A program made the translations under genes and the position numbers. Positions 56,153 through 64,000 of a stretch of DNA of 64,000 nucleotides are shown here, one piece after another; position 1 is the stretch's first letter; every line of letters starts with the position of its first letter. The stretch is from Bacteroidota bacterium (GTDB taxonomy: Bacteria; Bacteroidota; Bacteroidia; Flavobacteriales; Flavobacteriaceae). The stretch lies in NCBI GenBank assembly GCA_029557895.1, contig JAKQHT010000003.1:1-64000 (forward strand). Direction: 5' to 3'. The notes under the pieces were generated by a model. The model did no database searches. It saw only the letters and a program-made list of their open reading frames with translations, and was not told the DNA's origin.

Positions 56153-57805
56153 TTGCTCACCTCCCTTACCATAAAAAACTACGCTCTAATCGATAATTTG
56201 CAAATCGATTTCAACGATGGTTTTTCTACCATCACGGGCGAGACCGGTGCAGGGAAATCCATTTTGCTCGGTGGGTTGGCACTCATTCTTGGCAAGCGCG
56301 CCGACTTGAGCAGTTTGAAGAACGCTTCAGAGAAATGTGTGGTAGAGGCAGTATTCAAGGTCTCTAACTACCATTTGGAGGAATTTTTCAAGGAACAGGA
56401 TTTTGATTTTGAAGCACAGACCATCATCCGAAGGGAAATTTTACCTTCCGGAAAATCGAGGGCTTTTGTCAATGATTCGCCTGTTAATTTGAACAGTTTG
56501 CAACTATTGGGCGAAAAATTGATAGACATCCATTCACAGCACCAAACCTTGGAGTTGACCAGTAACGAATTCCAGTTTCAGGTCATTGATGCCCTGGCAA
56601 ACAATATTTCCGAGTTGGAAACATACCAAGCCGAGTTCAAAAACTACAAAACGTTAATGACCGAACTCAATACATTGATTGCTTTAAAGGCCGAAGCCAT
56701 AAAAGAGCACGATTATAACACCTTTTTGCTGAACGAATTGGTTGAAGCAAATTTGAACGAAGGCGAATTTGAACAATTGGAGGAAGCATATGAAACGCTC
56801 AGCAATATTGAAGCCATCAAAGAAAAACTGGCTGAAGCCCATCAACTCATGGGCAGCGACGAAGTCGGGATTTTGGCTGCACTTACCAATTTGAAAAACG
56901 CATTTCAGAAATTATCGGGGTTTTCATCAAAATATGATGAACTCTACCGGCGCACCAACAGTAGCCTGATTGAAATGGACGACCTTTTTAATGAAGTAAA
57001 CGATTTGCAGGACACGCTCGACACAGACCCACAACGCCTCGAAGCGGTCGATGCCAAACTCAAAATCATTCACAATCTACTTCAAAAACATACAGCATCC
57101 GATGTCCAGGAGTTGATTGCCATTAAGCGGCAACTCGAAGAAAAAGTGTTTGTTACCGAAAATTTGGACGGCAATATCCTTAATAAAGAAAACCAAATCG
57201 CTTTAAAAATCAAGGAATTGGACGCCATATCTACAGCCATTCACAATAAACGTACTGAAATAATTCCCAAGCTCAAATCGCAATTAGAAAACATTTTGTC
57301 CGGTCTGGGCATGCCCAATGCCCAATTTAAAATCGAGATTGTTTTGGGCGATTCGTTTTTAGCCAATGGGAAGGACCATTTATATTTCCTTTTTTCTGCA
57401 AACAAGGGCAGTAATTTCAACGATCTTAAAAAGGTGGCTTCGGGTGGCGAATTGTCACGTATCATGCTGGCCATAAAATCGGTTTTGGCACAATATATCC
57501 AGTTGCCAACCATCATGTTTGACGAAATCGATACGGGAGTTTCCGGCGAAATATCAAATAAAATGGGAGACATCATGCTCGAGATGAGCAAGTCCATGCA
57601 GGTATTTGCCATCACGCATTTGCCTCAGATAGCCGCCAAAGGCCATTCGCATTACAAAGTGTATAAAGAAGACGTGAACGACGTAACACAGACCAAACTG
57701 ATGAAACTCGATTACGACGCGCGCATTGTCGAAATCGCTCAAATGCTCGGTGGCAAGGATCTGTCTTCGTCAGCCATCGCCCATGCCAAGGAACTGCTCA
57801 ATTAG
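56153..57805 (+). CDS. recN: DNA repair protein RecN
   Basis: SMC-like ATPase for double-strand break repair, 550 residues. Walker A GETGAGKSILLGGL is near residue 30, long coiled-coil arms fill about 150-370, and the C-terminal half has the signature VASGGELSRIMLAI and Walker B IMFDEIDTGVSGE. The frame has no upstream ATG; I use TTG 56153 (MLTSLTIKNYALID). The 88-nt gap before it suggests its own promoter, although none was recognised. Confidence 0.96.
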   Translation: MLTSLTIKNYALIDNLQIDFNDGFSTITGETGAGKSILLGGLALILGKRADLSSLKNASEKCVVEAVFKVSNYHLEEFFKEQDFDFEAQTIIRREILPSGKSRAFVNDSPVNLNSLQLLGEKLIDIHSQHQTLELTSNEFQFQVIDALANNISELETYQAEFKNYKTLMTELNTLIALKAEAIKEHDYNTFLLNELVEANLNEGEFEQLEEAYETLSNIEAIKEKLAEAHQLMGSDEVGILAALTNLKNAFQKLSGFSSKYDELYRRTNSSLIEMDDLFNEVNDLQDTLDTDPQRLEAVDAKLKIIHNLLQKHTASDVQELIAIKRQLEEKVFVTENLDGNILNKENQIALKIKELDAISTAIHNKRTEIIPKLKSQLENILSGLGMPNAQFKIEIVLGDSFLANGKDHLYFLFSANKGSNFNDLKKVASGGELSRIMLAIKSVLAQYIQLPTIMFDEIDTGVSGEISNKMGDIMLEMSKSMQVFAITHLPQIAAKGHSHYKVYKEDVNDVTQTKLMKLDYDARIVEIAQMLGGKDLSSSAIAHAKELLN

Positions 57806-57861
57806 AAGCGGTATTTATTCGCTCCATCAAAAAGCTTTCAAAATAAATCTATGAGGCAGTC

Positions 57862-58746
57862 ATGACAACTAATACCAAAACCCTGATTTACGTTCTCTTG
57901 TGTGTGTTGCTTTGGGCAATGGTTCCCATTGTCTCAAAATTGGGCCAGGAAGGTCTTGACAACCATCAATTTCTTTTTTGGTCCAGTATCACTTCGTTGC
58001 TGTTATTTTTCGGGATAGGGTTTTACCAAAACAAATTTAAGCGATTGAATGATATATCTACGGTCAATTATCTCAAAGCCATAATATTAGGTTTTCTGGG
58101 AACTTACTTTTATTATATATTGCTATACTACGGTTATGCCAATGCCCCCGGAATGGAAGTACTGATAGTTCAATATACTTGGCCCATCTTGGTTGTACTG
58201 CTATCGCTAATCATCTTAAAGGAAAGGCTTTCCCTTGCTAAAGCAACCTCCGTGCTTTTAGGTTTTTTGGGCGTGTTCATCGTTCTGACCAAAGGAAATT
58301 TTCAACAACTGGCATTTGAGAACCTGGCCATAGACATGATAGTATTTTTTGGGGCGTTCATTTTTGCCCTTTTTTCTGTGTTGAGCAAAAAAATAGTTAT
58401 GGACGATATTAGCATGCTCACGATATACTTTTTGACGGCTAGCCTTGCTTCGTTCTTGTCAATGCTCCTGTTTTCAGAGTTTAAATTGCCACAAGTCAAC
58501 ACAATGATCCCAATACTGCTTAACGGATTATTTGTAAATGGCATTTCCTATATATTTTGGGTCAAGGCTCTAAAGTTGGGAGATGCTTCATTTATAGCGC
58601 CTTTTCTTTTTTTGACACCTGTGCTTTCATCCGTATTTTTGATCCTCTTTTTTGACGAACCATTTTATTTGGCATATTTGATAGGAATGTCCTGTGTGAT
58701 ACTCGGTGGGTTGCTGAATGCTCAAAAAGATAAGAAACGTAGATAG
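57862..58746 (+). CDS. EamA/DMT-family transporter
   Basis: 294-residue inner-membrane protein with about ten helices in two EamA repeats. The repeats are GMEVLIVQYTWPILVVLLSL...LSLAKATSVLLGFLGVFIVL in the first half and FIAPFLFLTPVLSSVFLILF...GMSCVILGGLLNAQ in the second. These exporters move amino acids, metabolites or drugs; substrate not deducible. Stands alone between recN and fabI. Confidence 0.88.
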   Translation: MTTNTKTLIYVLLCVLLWAMVPIVSKLGQEGLDNHQFLFWSSITSLLLFFGIGFYQNKFKRLNDISTVNYLKAIILGFLGTYFYYILLYYGYANAPGMEVLIVQYTWPILVVLLSLIILKERLSLAKATSVLLGFLGVFIVLTKGNFQQLAFENLAIDMIVFFGAFIFALFSVLSKKIVMDDISMLTIYFLTASLASFLSMLLFSEFKLPQVNTMIPILLNGLFVNGISYIFWVKALKLGDASFIAPFLFLTPVLSSVFLILFFDEPFYLAYLIGMSCVILGGLLNAQKDKKRR

Positions 58747-58840
58747 TGGGTCTGACTCTTAAATTATAATTTTTAAAAACATAAAATTTAATAGTATATT
58801 TACTTTTTTAAAAGTCAAAATCTAATCACAATAAGAGCGT

Positions 58841-59647
58841 ATGTATAATTTATTGAAAGGAAAAAAAGGAATTATTTTTGGAGCATTGGATTCCAATTCC
58901 ATTGCGTGGAAAACCGCAGAGCGAGTTCACGAAGAAGGCGGACAGTTTGTATTGACCAATGCACCGGTGGCCATGCGAATGGGGCAGATTAACGAGTTGG
59001 CAGAAAAAACCGGTTCGCAAATCATCCCGGCCGACGCCACTTCCTTGGAAGATTTGGAAAACTTGATTGTAAAATCCATGGAAATTTTAGACGGGAAACT
59101 GGATTTTGTGCTCCATTCCATTGGGATGTCCATCAACGTCAGGAAAGGTAAACATTACACAGACCAAAACTATGAATGGACCCAAAAAGGTACCGATGTT
59201 TCGGCCACGTCTTTCCATAAATTGATGCAGACATTGTACAAAAAAGATGCGATGAACGAATGGGGCAGTATCGTAGCCCTCACCTATATGGCGGCACAGC
59301 GTGTGTTCCCGGACTATAACGATATGGCCGACAATAAAGCCTTATTGGAGAGCATCGCCAGAAGTTTTGGTTATTTCTTTGGAAGGGACAAAAAAGTACG
59401 TGTCAACACTATTTCGCAATCGCCAACGCCTACCACCGCCGGAAGCGGTGTAAAAGGTTTTGATGGCTTCATCGCCTATGCCGATAAAATGTCGCCGTTG
59501 GGCAACGCTACCGCACTGGATTGTGCCAATTATACCGTGGCCATGTTTAGCGACCTGACCAAGCGTGTTACACTGCAAAACCTATATAACGATGGGGGGT
59601 TCAGTAATATGGGAGTTAGCGAAGCCGTTATGCAAACCTTTATGTAG
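58841..59647 (+). CDS. fabI: Enoyl-ACP reductase (NADH) FabI
   Basis: Last step of fatty-acid elongation. 268 residues: an SDR-type FabI with KKGIIFGALDSNSIAWKTAE at the start, the catalytic Tyr159 and Lys166 of the Tyr-x6-Lys motif (PDYNDMADNKA), and ISQSPTPTTAGSGVKGFDGF, the substrate loop. This is the triclosan-target family. Followed by a strong terminator. Confidence 0.96.
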   Translation: MYNLLKGKKGIIFGALDSNSIAWKTAERVHEEGGQFVLTNAPVAMRMGQINELAEKTGSQIIPADATSLEDLENLIVKSMEILDGKLDFVLHSIGMSINVRKGKHYTDQNYEWTQKGTDVSATSFHKLMQTLYKKDAMNEWGSIVALTYMAAQRVFPDYNDMADNKALLESIARSFGYFFGRDKKVRVNTISQSPTPTTAGSGVKGFDGFIAYADKMSPLGNATALDCANYTVAMFSDLTKRVTLQNLYNDGGFSNMGVSEAVMQTFM

Positions 59648-59676
59648 TAACGATCTGCACTAAATTATCTTTTAAG

Positions 59677-59716
59677 AAGCGCTCCGAAAACCCAAGGAGT
59701 GCTTTTTTCTTTTTGT
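59677..59716 (+). terminator. Rho-independent terminator of fabI
   Basis: Nine-pair stem AAGCGCTCC/GGAGTGCTT (59677-59685 with 59696-59704), one G-U pair, 10-nt loop, then TTTTTTCTTTTT. Confidence 0.85.
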
Positions 59717-59818
59717 CGGATATTATGGTTGTTTATCGAATAGCCTACTTATAGTTTGTTTGAATATGGCTTAATAGCTAATTTAACAAACTTTTAATAA
59801 ATCCTAATAATTATTAAT

Positions 59819-62119
59819 ATGAAAAAAATTACTTTCTTTTATGCGATATGCTGCTTTGCGTTTACTTGGCAAGGCATGGCGCAAACCTTAAACGAACCTG
59901 CCAATTGGCCTAATGCTTCTTGGACGGTCACAGGGACTTTTAATGCAGACCCAACAGCATTTGAGGCAGATCCAACAACGACTTCTAATTTTGCATTTGA
60001 TGATGACGATGCTGGAAGTGGCCATGAAGACAATATTGCTGCCGAATCTCCGGTTATTGATTTGACAGCAGCATTTACTGCAAGTGAGACTTGGTTGACC
60101 GTGTCTTTTGACTATGTCTATAATTACTTTAGTTCCAATGAGAGATTTGCATTGGAGTATTATGATGCCGATGCAGGCTCATGGACTGAATGGCAAATCA
60201 TTGCAACATCCGATACTCCAGGAGCCCCAAACGATAATTTTTGTTCAGGAACCCCGGTCGGTTTTGTATCTGACGTTCTGGACATTTCTGGGTTTACGTC
60301 AACACAACTATTGAACTTTCAATATAGAATCTTTTTTGATGATAACATAAATGGGGCCGGATGGGTATACGGATTTTGTGTACACTCTCCAACAATAACA
60401 TCTTCTGCTCCTCCTACAGATGTTTTGGATTACTATAATTTACAGTGGCCCGCAACAGGAAACATTGTTCTCGGAGGTACTTTTGACGTATATGCTCAAT
60501 GCTATGAAGCAGGATTGACCGACGTTACTTCCGGTCAGTCTCCTGGCATAGAGTGCTGGATAGGATATAGCACAGCAGACACGGACCCAAGCAGTGCCGG
60601 ATGGACATGGGTTGCAGCAAATTTCTTTGGAGAAAATGGAAATAATGACGAGTATATGCTCAATTTGGGTGCTTCAATGTCATCCTTAGGGACTTTTTAT
60701 TATGCCAGCCGTTGGAGATTTAACGGTGGTGTATATACTTATGGAGGTATCCAGGCCAATGGTACTTATGGTGGTGTCTGGGGTGAAGACAACAATATTT
60801 CTGGGGTTCTTACTATTTCCGGACCTGCAAACGACGAGTGCGTCGATGCTGAACCCATCAGTTGTGGAGCTACCGTTACAGGTTCTACAACTGGTGCAAC
60901 CAATAGTGGTGGCAACTCTGCCAATGATGTATGGTACGTATTAAGTGGTACCGTTCCAGGTCAGGAATTTACTGTAAGTTTATGCGGATCCTCGTACGAT
61001 ACTTATTTGAGGCTCTATAGCCAATGCAACGGAACACAGGTAGCGGCTAATGATGATAGCTGCGGTACTCAATCTCAATTAACATTTGTCTCCGCAGGCG
61101 GTGACTATTACATTATGGTAGAAGGCTTTAGCTCTAATAATGGAAATTTTATATTGGCAATTACTTGTGCGGAGCCTCCGGAGTGTACACAAGCTTCAGC
61201 ATCAACAAGTGTTGATTTGGACTGCGAAGCATCCCAATTTAGTGTTGAAGTAGATATAACCGATCTTGGTGATGCGACCCATATTTCAGATGGTACAGAC
61301 ACATGGCCTGTTTCTGGAACTGGTATTGTTGAGGTAGGACCATTTGACTTTGGCTCAACAGTTAATTTAACACTTGTTCACAGCGATCCTGTTTGTAATC
61401 TTGCATTAGGTTCATTCAGCTATTTAGTTTGTCCTCCGGTCAATGATTTATTTGCAGATGCCATTGCTCTCAATTGTGGTGATGATGTGACCGGAACTAC
61501 AATAGGTGCTACCCACGATGAAGCTGATGCGCCAAGTGTGACAACAGTAGAACCAGACACTCTTGCGGACAATGATTCGCCTTGGGTTTGGTATTCTTAT
61601 ACAGGTTCAGGTGTTGAAGAGCGTATCACGCTTTCTACCTGTGGTGCCGACCAAACAGATTTTGATACTGAATTGTTTGTTTATATAGGCACTTCAGGAA
61701 ACCTTACCTTAATCGATGATGGCTATGATGAGTGCGGAGGTTCTTCTGAAAATTTCGCAGCAGAGACCTCATTTACTTCAGATGGAACGACAACGTATTA
61801 CATCGCCGTAGGTGGTTGGAATGCAAGCAGTGTGGGCAATTTCCATTTGGCTGTTTCTTGTGAGACACTTTCTGTCAACAATATGGAACAGACAGCCTTT
61901 ACCTATTATCCAAACCCAGTAGAAAACATATTGACACTGAATGCGCAGAGCAATATCGAGAATGTATCTGTGTTCAATATGTTGGGTCAAGAAGTCTTAA
62001 GGACTTCACCTAACGCTATGAATTCAGATTTGGACATGGCTTCATTGCAAACAGGACATTATTTCGTGAAGGTTACAATTGCCGATAAAACCGAGACCAT
62101 CAGGATTATCAAAGAGTAA
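59819..62119 (+). CDS. Large secreted T9SS type A cargo with two repeat domains
   Basis: 766 residues: signal peptide (MKKITFFYAICCFAFTWQGM), a jelly-roll-like first part (about 50-200), a middle segment, then two similar domains of about 115-145 residues (ANDECVDAEPISCGATVTGS and VNDLFADAIALNCGDDVTGT), each ending in a Tyr-rich strand (YYIMVEGFSSNNGNF; YYIAVGGWNASSVGNF). The C-terminal T9SS sorting domain begins near FTYYPNPVENILTL and ends ITIADKTETIRIIKE-like. No catalytic motif; likely an adhesin or surface protein, but its ligand is unknown. Confidence 0.88.
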   Translation: MKKITFFYAICCFAFTWQGMAQTLNEPANWPNASWTVTGTFNADPTAFEADPTTTSNFAFDDDDAGSGHEDNIAAESPVIDLTAAFTASETWLTVSFDYVYNYFSSNERFALEYYDADAGSWTEWQIIATSDTPGAPNDNFCSGTPVGFVSDVLDISGFTSTQLLNFQYRIFFDDNINGAGWVYGFCVHSPTITSSAPPTDVLDYYNLQWPATGNIVLGGTFDVYAQCYEAGLTDVTSGQSPGIECWIGYSTADTDPSSAGWTWVAANFFGENGNNDEYMLNLGASMSSLGTFYYASRWRFNGGVYTYGGIQANGTYGGVWGEDNNISGVLTISGPANDECVDAEPISCGATVTGSTTGATNSGGNSANDVWYVLSGTVPGQEFTVSLCGSSYDTYLRLYSQCNGTQVAANDDSCGTQSQLTFVSAGGDYYIMVEGFSSNNGNFILAITCAEPPECTQASASTSVDLDCEASQFSVEVDITDLGDATHISDGTDTWPVSGTGIVEVGPFDFGSTVNLTLVHSDPVCNLALGSFSYLVCPPVNDLFADAIALNCGDDVTGTTIGATHDEADAPSVTTVEPDTLADNDSPWVWYSYTGSGVEERITLSTCGADQTDFDTELFVYIGTSGNLTLIDDGYDECGGSSENFAAETSFTSDGTTTYYIAVGGWNASSVGNFHLAVSCETLSVNNMEQTAFTYYPNPVENILTLNAQSNIENVSVFNMLGQEVLRTSPNAMNSDLDMASLQTGHYFVKVTIADKTETIRIIKE

Positions 62120-62140
62120 CTTTAGTTAGCTAACCAAACC

Positions 62141-62170
62141 AAAAGCCACCTTGAAAAAGGTGGCTTTTGT
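62141..62170 (+). terminator. Rho-independent terminator after the T9SS cargo gene
   Basis: Twelve-pair perfect stem AAAAGCCACCTT/AAGGTGGCTTTT (62141-62152 with 62157-62168) around a GAAA loop. The T-run then continues TGTGTTTTC. Symmetric enough to work from either side. Confidence 0.88.
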
Positions 62171-62196
62171 GTTTTCTTTGATTACTTTTGTAGGGT

Positions 62197-63216
62197 ATGG
62201 AGCCACTGTATTTTTCCTTTATCATCCCGGTTTTTAATAGGCCCGAAGAAATAGACCAGCTTTTGGAAAGCATGGTGAAGCTCGAAGGTGTCAAGCAATT
62301 TGAAGTGGTCATCGTTGAAGACGGTTCAAGCTTGGACAGTAGGGCAATTGTGCAATCGTATATGGATAAGCTGAACGTTTCGTACTATTTTAAAGCCAAT
62401 TCCGGTCCAGGCAGCTCTCGCAATTACGGCATGAGAAGGGCAAAGGGCAATTATTTTATCATCTTGGATTCCGATTGTCTGTTGCCTGCCAACTATCTCA
62501 AAACCGTACAAGATAATTTAAAAGCAGAGTTTGTGGATTGCTTTGGAGGGCCGGACACAGCACACGGTTCGTTTTCAAACTTGCAAAAAGCGATAAACTT
62601 TGCCATGACATCGGCCATTACTACTGGTGGCATTCGTGGAGGTAGGGCAGGAAAAAAAACATTCCAGCCACGTAGTTTTAATATGGGGATTTCAAAAAAT
62701 GCATTTGAGGCATCGGGCGGCTTTGGCAACATCCATCCCGGTGAAGACCCTGATTTGGCCATTAGGATAAAGAAAATGGGTTTTAAAACCAAACTCTTTC
62801 CACAAGCTTTTGTGTACCATAAACGACGTATTTCTTGGCATAAATTCTTGCTGCAGGTCTATAAATTCGGTTTGGTAAGACCGATCCTCAACCACTGGCA
62901 TCCAGGTACGAGCCGACTCGCCTATTGGTTCCCAAGCTTGTTTACCATTGGTTTGCTGTCTTCTTTGGTGTTGCTCTGCTTTGGGTGTGTTTGGCCCATC
63001 GGATTGTATCTATTGTATTTTTTCGTGGTTTTTATGATGGCATTGTTTACTACCAAGAACATTTTAGTTGCCATGCAATCGGTAGTGGCAATTTTCCTGC
63101 AATTTTTGGGTTATGGCTATGGGTTTTTAAAATCGGCATTACTACTTTTTCTGTCTAAAAAAACACCGCAAAATCAATTTCCAAATTTATTCTTTGATCA
63201 TGGTGAGCAATATTAA
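62197..63216 (+). CDS. GT-A glycosyltransferase family 2
   Basis: 339-residue membrane-associated transferase. N-terminal FSFIIPVFNRPEEIDQLLES, metal-binding IILDSDCLLPANYL, and PGEDPDLAIRIKKMG, followed by two C-terminal hydrophobic helices (LLSSLVLLCFGCVWPIGLYL). Sugar and acceptor unknown; it could belong to a cell-surface glycan. A -7-like box TACTTTTG (62183-62190) ends only six nt before the ATG, so the mRNA may be almost leaderless. Overlaps the next gene by 17 nt. Confidence 0.9.
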   Translation: MEPLYFSFIIPVFNRPEEIDQLLESMVKLEGVKQFEVVIVEDGSSLDSRAIVQSYMDKLNVSYYFKANSGPGSSRNYGMRRAKGNYFIILDSDCLLPANYLKTVQDNLKAEFVDCFGGPDTAHGSFSNLQKAINFAMTSAITTGGIRGGRAGKKTFQPRSFNMGISKNAFEASGGFGNIHPGEDPDLAIRIKKMGFKTKLFPQAFVYHKRRISWHKFLLQVYKFGLVRPILNHWHPGTSRLAYWFPSLFTIGLLSSLVLLCFGCVWPIGLYLLYFFVVFMMALFTTKNILVAMQSVVAIFLQFLGYGYGFLKSALLLFLSKKTPQNQFPNLFFDHGEQY

Positions 63217-64000
63217 GTCAAAGATCTTCAAATCTATCAAGAATAAGAAGCTCAATGTTTTTGGCCTATTTTTATTATTGTCATTCCTACTTTTGATAGT
63301 GACCAAATTGTCAAAAGAATACACGCAAACCATTCCTTTTAGTGTCGAGATGCGTCACATAGAGGAAGGGCGCCGCATTATGTCCCAGCACGATTCGGTT
63401 GTATATGTGACGGTAAACGCTCGCGGATTCAGCTTGTTATGGTATAATTTTTTTGACCATAAGTTGACCATCGATCTTGAAAAAGAAGCACAGGATGATG
63501 GTGAGAATTATACCTGGAAAACATCAAAGGGAGCCCAACGCATTTTGTACCAACTTGGCAATTCAATGGATGTGGTGTCCATTGAACCTGAAACTATGGT
63601 TTTTAGGTACGAAGCAATGTCCGTAAAAACGGTTCCTGTGCTCATTGAATCCCAAATAGATTTTGCCCCCGGATTTGACTTGATGGCCGGACTGGTTTCA
63701 AATCCCGATTCGATAAAGGTCATTGGTCCACAAAAGGCCATCGAAGGCATTTCGGGCATAGGCACCAAACCCATTAAGCTCAATGGTGTCAAATCTTCCA
63801 TAAAAAAATCGGTTGCTCTTGATATGCAAGGTATGGGAAATATCAAACTGAACCATAGCAGTGTTGAAGTTTCGGGTGAAGTGCGTAAATTTACCGAAGG
63901 TCTGTTGGAAGTTCCTGTTGATGTTGTAAACCTGCCGGAAGATGTGAGATTGAATTTTTTCCCAAAAACCGTTACGGTATTATATTATGTCGATCTTCAG
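63200..64000 (+). CDS. YbbR-like (CdaR-type) protein, truncated by window edge
   Basis: 267 residues visible from ATG 63200, continuing past the end. An N-terminal helix (FGLFLLLSFLLLIVTKLS) precedes at least two beta-rich YbbR-like segments (SVKTVPVLIESQIDFAPGFD; ITVGNPxKVIGPQKAIEGIS-type DSIKVIGPQKAIEG). YbbR/CdaR proteins regulate diadenylate cyclase in Gram-positives; in Bacteroidota they are usually uncharacterised. The start overlaps the upstream glycosyltransferase gene by 17 nt. Confidence 0.8.
   Translation, partial: MVSNIKSKIFKSIKNKKLNVFGLFLLLSFLLLIVTKLSKEYTQTIPFSVEMRHIEEGRRIMSQHDSVVYVTVNARGFSLLWYNFFDHKLTIDLEKEAQDDGENYTWKTSKGAQRILYQLGNSMDVVSIEPETMVFRYEAMSVKTVPVLIESQIDFAPGFDLMAGLVSNPDSIKVIGPQKAIEGISGIGTKPIKLNGVKSSIKKSVALDMQGMGNIKLNHSSVEVSGEVRKFTEGLLEVPVDVVNLPEDVRLNFFPKTVTVLYYVDLQ

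Noticed and set aside
62153..62156. Inverted repeat at 62141-62168 considered as an IS end
   Set aside because: Tight stem, GAAA loop and a flanking T-run fit a terminator; no transposase is nearby.

Overview
The window reads as a contiguous chromosomal segment of a member of Flavobacteriaceae (Bacteroidota), probably marine or environmental. Evidence: promoter-like TTTG-N17-20-TAnnTTTG sequences ahead of several genes, almost no Shine-Dalgarno sequences, frequent TTG/GTG starts, two proteins with type IX secretion (T9SS) C-terminal sorting domains, a DUF4835/PorD gene, a Bacteroidota-type RpoZ, a 482-residue GAPDH, and a tmRNA whose tag reads GENNYALAA. No phage, insertion sequence, CRISPR array, rRNA or ordinary tRNA is visible. 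Most of the window is housekeeping DNA with a few accessory islands.

Layout. 1-4.1 kb (minus): ABC-F ATPase, a methyltransferase and a DEAD-box RNA helicase cut by the window edge. 4.1-10.4 kb (plus): the first five genes of a capsule/exopolysaccharide locus, with Wza-type export lipoprotein, Wzc-type tyrosine kinase with a Tyr-Gly repeat tail, an initiating sugar-phosphate transferase, and a dehydrogenase/epimerase pair expected to make UDP-N-acetylgalactosaminuronic acid. No later glycosyltransferases, flippase or polymerase follow. 10.4-15.4 kb: SugE-type transporter, exported esterase, glutamine amidotransferase, MarR/YceI pair, two exported thioredoxin-like proteins, a flavin split-barrel protein. 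15.5-15.9 kb: tmRNA. 16.0-22.3 kb (minus): an unusual run of eleven small genes (three DUF1801-type, four SRPBCC domains of which one is fused to DinB, two VOC, YciI, DoxX) downstream of a Crp/Fnr regulator, with a promoter and palindrome at its head.

22.4-36.1 kb: lysine-ketoglutarate-reductase-like enzyme, GAPDH, a cloverleaf-shaped inverted repeat, HtrA protease, dapF, MltG, a lysozyme-fold protein, an RsmI-like methylase, a secreted sugar dehydrogenase, LMW phosphatase and dnaA. 36.3-47.3 kb: thioesterase, YigZ, ribD, acetyltransferase, prmC, a glycan-degrading operon (GH20, cutC, GH2 beta-mannosidase) and ligA. 47.3-52.3 kb: two related multi-pass membrane proteins, a two-gene 5'-nucleotidase, a DUF6913-like protein and dapA. 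52.8-64 kb (plus): bamD, rpoZ, coaBC, porD, recN, an EamA transporter, fabI, a large T9SS cargo, a GT2 glycosyltransferase and a YbbR-like protein running off the end.

The strongest candidates for something undescribed are the cloverleaf element at 26277-26416 and the regulated 16-22 kb cluster. Everything here was read by eye: family names rest on recognised motifs, and no database search or folding calculation was run.
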